In this document: positions 54,607-58,150 of the stretch, one piece after another
Layout: each line of letters opens with the position of its first letter
How positions within the stretch are numbered: the first letter of the stretch is position 1
Origin: Labilithrix sp.
Lineage (GTDB): Bacteria; Myxococcota; Polyangia; Polyangiales; Polyangiaceae
Assembly: GCA_028287035.1 (NCBI GenBank)
Contig: JAQBQL010000189.1
Span: 1-58,150, forward strand
DNA: 58,150 nt
Reading direction: 5' to 3'
Made by a program: the position numbers and the translations under genes
Notes under the pieces: generated by a model
Told to the model about the DNA's origin: nothing
What the model saw: the letters and a program-made list of their open reading frames with translations, nothing else
The model's database searches: none

Positions 54607-56004
54607 ATGAATCGCGTTCCCCGACCCCTGCCGGCATTGCTCGCTTCCGTTCTCGCGGTAGCCGGGGTGCTCCTGGCGTTCGACGAGCGCCCCGCGCAGG
54701 CCGCGCCGCCCGCCGTGACGATCGCGAAGGGACCCTGGATCCAGCAGGTGGGCACCACGTCCGCGGTCGTCCGCGTCGAGGTGGCTCCCGCCGCACCGAT
54801 CCGGGTGACGTTGCCTGCCGGCCGCACCATCGACGTCACCGAGGCGCGTGTCCTGCACTCGGTCCTCGTCGAGGGCCTCGCGCCGGCAACGTACGTACCC
54901 TTCGCCGTCGAGGCGGGCGGGGTGACCAAGCACGGCGCGCTGACCACCGCCCCCGCCGACGACGCGACGGCGCCGTTCCATTTCCTGGCCTACGGCGACA
55001 ACCGCTCGGACGACGTCGCTCACGCCGCGGTCGTGCGCGCGATGACCGGCGTGCCCGCGCCGCTCCTCGTGCACACCGGCGACTTCGTGGAGCACGGGGC
55101 CTCCGCCGCGATGTGGCAGACGTTCTTCGACATCGAGGCGCCTCTCCTCCGCGAGCGCATGCTCCTCGCCGCCGTCGGCAACCACGAGCTGGTCGATGGC
55201 GCGGGCCTCGAGTACGTCCGCTACTTCGGCCCGAACGCGTGGAGCGAGCCGCCGCGCGCGCTCACCGTCGAGGCGTTGAGCGGCACGCGCCGCTGGGGGA
55301 ACACGCGGTTCTTCCTGCTGAACGGCATGGTCGACTACCACGCCGGCCCGACCCGTCGCTGGCTCGACAAGGCGCTCGCCGACGCCGACGAGGAGCCCGG
55401 CCTCGTCTGGCGCATCGTCGTGCTGCACCACGGCCCGAAGTCGAGCGGGCCGCACGGCGACAACACCTACCTCCGCGACGCGGGCATCCCGGCGCTCTTC
55501 ACGCAGCACAAGATCGACCTCGTGCTCTCGGGGCACGATCACGTGTACGAGCGCGGCGACCTGGACGGGCTCGCCTACGTCGTCACGGGCGGCGGAGGCG
55601 CGCCCCTCTACCGCGTGCGCAAGCCGGAGAGCACGTCGCGCCGCTACGAATCGGTGCACCACTTCCTCGACGTCGCCGTGGCGCCCGCCGACCTCGCCGT
55701 GACCGCGATCCGGGTGGACGGGTCGGTCCTCGAGCGATGCCGCCTCACGAAGGAGCATCGGGGCTGGGACTGCGAGCCGTTCGATGGGTCCTCGCCGGGG
55801 CCCTCTCCGCTCCGCGCGGGTGCCTCGCCGTTGCCCGCGGACCCGCCGACGTACGGGCGGTCGCGGTGTGGCTGCGACGTCGTCGGGGCGAGCGGCGAGG
55901 GGAGCGCGCTCACGGGGGCGCTGCTGGCTCTCGGGCTCTTCGCCGCGCGACGACGTCGGCCGTGCTCGTCGCGCCCTAGCGACTCACCTGCTGCATCTGA
56001 CTGA
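54607..56004 (+). CDS. Surface metallophosphoesterase with MYXO-CTERM-like tail
   Basis: A 465-aa secreted phosphoesterase of the purple-acid/calcineurin type. A signal peptide precedes a fibronectin-like N-terminal domain and the catalytic blocks YGDNRSD, LVHTGDFVEHG, AVGNHEL and LVLSGHDHVYERG. The C terminus (GRSRCGCDVVGASGEGS, a hydrophobic stretch ALTGALLALGLFA, RRRR) is a MYXO-CTERM-like anchor. Likely scavenges phosphate at the cell surface. The ATG at 54607 is used. Confidence 0.9.
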   Translation: MNRVPRPLPALLASVLAVAGVLLAFDERPAQAAPPAVTIAKGPWIQQVGTTSAVVRVEVAPAAPIRVTLPAGRTIDVTEARVLHSVLVEGLAPATYVPFAVEAGGVTKHGALTTAPADDATAPFHFLAYGDNRSDDVAHAAVVRAMTGVPAPLLVHTGDFVEHGASAAMWQTFFDIEAPLLRERMLLAAVGNHELVDGAGLEYVRYFGPNAWSEPPRALTVEALSGTRRWGNTRFFLLNGMVDYHAGPTRRWLDKALADADEEPGLVWRIVVLHHGPKSSGPHGDNTYLRDAGIPALFTQHKIDLVLSGHDHVYERGDLDGLAYVVTGGGGAPLYRVRKPESTSRRYESVHHFLDVAVAPADLAVTAIRVDGSVLERCRLTKEHRGWDCEPFDGSSPGPSPLRAGASPLPADPPTYGRSRCGCDVVGASGEGSALTGALLALGLFAARRRRPCSSRPSDSPAASD

Positions 56005-56161
56005 GACGATCCTTCACCGCGAGACGGAGCTTTTTGAGCTCGCTGCTGAGGGCCAGCTCCGAAGGCGTCGGTCTGGGCCGATGCGCGAGCTTCTTCAGCT
56101 GCATCTCCACCGCGCTGGCCTGGGTCTCGAGATCACGTGCACTCAGACGAGACAGGTTCAT
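55976..56161 (-). CDS. DUF465-like small helical protein
   Basis: A 61-aa protein (MNLSRLSARDLETQ, then LKKLAHRPRPTPSELALSSE and LKKLRLAVKDRLSQM), two charged helices similar to YdcH/DUF465. Its last 29 bp overlap the convergent metallophosphoesterase gene. Confidence 0.65.
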   Translation of the reverse strand: MNLSRLSARDLETQASAVEMQLKKLAHRPRPTPSELALSSELKKLRLAVKDRLSQMQQVSR

Positions 56162-56272
56162 GAACCCTCCGTTCGTGACAGTGTCAGGACTCGCTTCGTA
56201 TTGCCTACGTGCCGGTAGCCTGACTCATTCCCGGAAGGCGCGCGACGTCTCTTCGTGGTCTATCCTGAGCCG

Positions 56273-57511
56273 ATGTTCGCGCTCACGAGGAGTCCAGCAC
56301 TTCGCACCGCGTCACTGCTGCTACTGCTTGTTCCGGCCGCATGTGCCGGCACGTCGGACAAGGTCGTCAAGAGCCCGGCTCCCACGCAGGGCGCCACGTC
56401 GAACCAGATCCTCGGCACCCGCGTCGAGGGCACCGCGAAGGAGCTCCTCGCGAAGGGCGAGAAGGCGCTCCTCGCGCAGCAGTGGCAGGAGGCGGTCGAC
56501 GCGTTCGAGGCGCTGCTCGCCGGCGAGCCGAGCGCCGCGAACGATCCCCAGGTGCTCTTCGATCTCGCCGTGGCGTACGAGGGACTCGGCCAGCGCGAGA
56601 AGGCGCGCGCGCGGTACCGCGAGGTGGTGCGCCGCTTCCCGGCGGACGCGAACGCACGCAACGCGCTCGTGCGCGAGGTGTCGCTCGACGCGCACCTCGA
56701 GGACTGGGCCTCGCTCGGCGAGGCGGGCGAGATGATCCTCGCGCGCAAGGACATCGATCCGGCAGAGAAGATGCTCGGCCTCGGCGCACGAGGGCTCTCG
56801 AAGGTGCAGGCCGGCGACGAGACCGCCGGCAACCGCGCCATCCAGCAGGGCCTCGAGCTGATGGACGAGACCCGCTACGGAGCGACCGGCCAGCTGCCGG
56901 TGGCGGCGGCGATGATCAAGTACGCGAACGGCGAGCTACGGAAGCTCCGGTCCGAGAAGATCTCGCTGAGCCCGCCGGGCCCCGACTTCGTCACCCGGCT
57001 CGAGATGCGCTGCATGTTCCTGCTCGAGGCGCAGTCCTCGTACGCCGATGCGATCCGCGCCGTCGATCCGCAGTGGGCCGCGATGAGCGGCTACCGGGTC
57101 GGCGAGATGTACCGCACGCTCCACCACGACCTCATGATGATCCCGCCCACCGACAAGGCGAAGACCGAGCACGACAAGCAGCTCTTCTACGGGATCATGC
57201 ACGTGCGCTACCGCGTGCTCCTCGAGAAGGGCAACGAGATGATGAAGCGGACCCTCGCCCTCGGGGAGAAGACCGGGGTGGGGGAAGCGTGGATGAAGCG
57301 GGCCGAGGCACTGAAGGCGGAGATGGACAAGGCGCTCGAGGACGAGAAGGCGACCATCGCCCGCTTCCCGTTCACCGAGGAGGAGCTCGAGAAGGCGCTC
57401 GAGATCATGAAGAAGAAGGCCGCGAGCGCGACTTCTGCCCCTGATCGGTTCTGTCCTTGCCTGCATGTGCGATGTCGGCTAGCCTTCGCGCCCCTGATTA
57501 CGCTGGCGTAG
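56273..57511 (+). CDS. TPR-like lipoprotein
   Basis: A 412-aa lipoprotein (LLLVPAAC lipobox). TPR-type helices dominate (ALLAQQWQEAVDAFEALLAG, VLFDLAVAYEGLGQREKARA, ARYREVVRRFPADANARNAL), as in outer membrane scaffolds. The C terminus (PDRFCPCLHVRCRLAFAPL) is low in similarity and ends at TAG inside the tRNA-Thr gene. A TATCCT box ends 6 nt before the ATG (possible leaderless transcript); its ORF also carries the tRNA operon promoter. Confidence 0.82.
   Translation: MFALTRSPALRTASLLLLLVPAACAGTSDKVVKSPAPTQGATSNQILGTRVEGTAKELLAKGEKALLAQQWQEAVDAFEALLAGEPSAANDPQVLFDLAVAYEGLGQREKARARYREVVRRFPADANARNALVREVSLDAHLEDWASLGEAGEMILARKDIDPAEKMLGLGARGLSKVQAGDETAGNRAIQQGLELMDETRYGATGQLPVAAAMIKYANGELRKLRSEKISLSPPGPDFVTRLEMRCMFLLEAQSSYADAIRAVDPQWAAMSGYRVGEMYRTLHHDLMMIPPTDKAKTEHDKQLFYGIMHVRYRVLLEKGNEMMKRTLALGEKTGVGEAWMKRAEALKAEMDKALEDEKATIARFPFTEEELEKALEIMKKKAASATSAPDRFCPCLHVRCRLAFAPLITLA
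57457..57485 (+). promoter_or_regulatory. Promoter of the tRNA-tuf operon
   Basis: TTGCCT (57457-57462), 17-nt spacer, TAGCCT (57480-57485). A start near 57492 would be 10 nt before tRNA-Thr(TGT), and the region between is GC-rich, as is common in stable-RNA promoters under growth-rate control. It lies in the 3' part of the TPR gene. Confidence 0.55.
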
Positions 57512-57574
57512 CTCAATCGGTAGAGCACCTGTTTTGTAAACAGGCGGTTAGGGGTTCAAGTCCCCTCGCTAGCT
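57502..57574 (+). tRNA. tRNA-Thr(TGT)
   Basis: Acceptor GCTGGCG pairs with CGCTAGC (one G-U), and the CCTGT-TTTGTAA-ACAGG anticodon arm gives anticodon TGT. CCA is not encoded. Its first ten bases overlap the end of the TPR lipoprotein gene. Confidence 0.97.
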
Positions 57575-57628
57575 CTACCGAAAGTGCTTGCCAGACCTCT
57601 TCAGAACTTAGAATAAGCGTGTCGTTAC

Positions 57629-57710
<82 letters not shown>

Positions 57711-57736
57711 CAATTTCTTCTCTTTCTCTTTCTTAC

Positions 57737-57809
57737 GCGGGAGTAGCTCAGTTGGTAGAGCGTCAGCCTTCCAAGCTGAACGTCGCCGGTTCGAACCCGG
57801 TCTCCCGCT
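57737..57809 (+). tRNA. tRNA-Gly(TCC)
   Basis: Acceptor GCGGGAG/CTCCCGC and anticodon arm TCAGC-CTTCCAA-GCTGA give anticodon TCC. CCA is not encoded. Confidence 0.97.
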
Positions 57810-57873
57810 CGAATCCTCTTCCTTAAGCAACGCAGCCCCGACTAGAAGCACCAGCCAGCACCGCATCCCGTCC

Positions 57874-57945
<72 letters not shown>

Positions 57946-58023
57946 CCGTCGATCCGACGCAGCACGTAGCATCCACGCAAGCCAACGCAGCCGCCGCCCG
58001 ATCCGTCCGAAAGAGAGTCCGAA

Positions 58024-58150
58024 ATGGCGAAAGAGAAGTTCCAGCGCACCAAGCCCCACGTCAACGTCGGCACGATCGGTCACATCGACCACGGCAAGAC
58101 GACGCTCACGGCCGCGCTGGTGAAGGTGCAGTCGAAGAAGGGCCTCGCGA
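58024..58150 (+). CDS. tuf: Elongation factor Tu (N-terminal part)
   Basis: The 42 visible codons start [20 protein letters not shown] and contain the GTP-binding P-loop [13 protein letters not shown]-Tu brings aminoacyl-tRNA to the ribosome. The P-loop has Ile where most EF-Tu have Val (GHVDHGKT). GAGAG lies upstream of the ATG. The gene runs off the window. Confidence 0.98.
   Translation, partial: MAKEKFQRTKPHVNVGTIGHIDHGKTTLTAALVKVQSKKGLA

Noticed and set aside
57447..57460. A GG-N10-GC match with TTGC in the tRNA-tuf control region
   Set aside because: The -24 half is GGTTCT and a sigma70-type pair overlaps; stable RNA is not a sigma54 target. It shows that chance matches occur.

Overview
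The window is a GC-rich stretch (about 70% GC by eye) of a Gram-negative, predatory/social-type genome, most probably a myxobacterium of the Polyangiales/Sorangiineae side. Evidence: very many lipoproteins and two proteins with MYXO-CTERM-like tails, a Ser/Thr kinase with PEGA-like repeats, an FHA-GAF-sigma54 activator, a giant kinase-AAA-TPR-GAF-sigma54 activator, and a b'-b-delta-alpha ATP synthase gene order. It is chromosomal: it starts in atpA and ends in tuf after a tRNA-Thr/Tyr/Gly/Thr cluster. I see no insertion sequence, phage gene or CRISPR array.

Layout. 1-4.4 kb (minus): atpA (partial), atpH, atpF (signal peptide and His-rich segment), atpF', then two unknown proteins and a one-Cys Bcp-type peroxiredoxin lipoprotein. 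4.4-9.0 kb: the 1518-aa regulator. 9-18.2 kb: mixed genes - an outer membrane protein, an alpha/beta hydrolase, a 5'-nucleotidase-like lipoprotein, a cytochrome P450 behind two perfect palindromes, a Sel1-type and a VWA lipoprotein, a JmjC ribosomal-oxygenase-like protein and an orphan adenine/cytosine-N4 methyltransferase. 18.3-25.9 kb looks more accessory: an acyltransferase/GT-C glycosyltransferase fusion and a tightly overlapping lipoprotein set in which a secreted lipase lies between two paralogous beta-propeller lipoproteins, followed by a SUMF1-like lipoprotein.

26-35 kb: prkA (AAA+ Ser kinase) diverges from a Trp/Tyr-rich DUF6600-like lipoprotein; then a lipoprotein, folK (apparently CTG start), an FHA-GAF-sigma54 activator and a HEAT-like lipoprotein. 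35-44.6 kb: acetate-transporter-like protein, orphan histidine kinase, three overlapping metabolic genes (FAD oxidoreductase, inositol-monophosphatase-like phosphatase, aldo/keto reductase), a second GT-C membrane protein, trmB and an unknown 496-aa protein. 44.7-48.8 kb is a cluster of small, stress-type and envelope genes (HicB-like, DUF1328, YihY/BrkB, a DUF883-like membrane protein, small disordered proteins, a Cys-rich surface protein). 49-57.5 kb: a TonB-domain/TonB-dependent-receptor fusion with an EF-hand lipoprotein, a PEGA kinase, a surface phosphoesterase and a TPR lipoprotein. The end is the tRNA-tuf operon.

The observation I rate highest is a set of sigma54-like promoters (GG-N10-GC with TTGC or TCGC at -12) found in front of prkA, the DUF6600-like lipoprotein, the DUF1328 gene, the small-protein/yihY operon and the DUF883-like gene. 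The same window encodes two sigma54 activators with phospho-signal or sensory domains. This suggests a sigma54-controlled envelope/starvation response. It is an inference from motifs read by eye.
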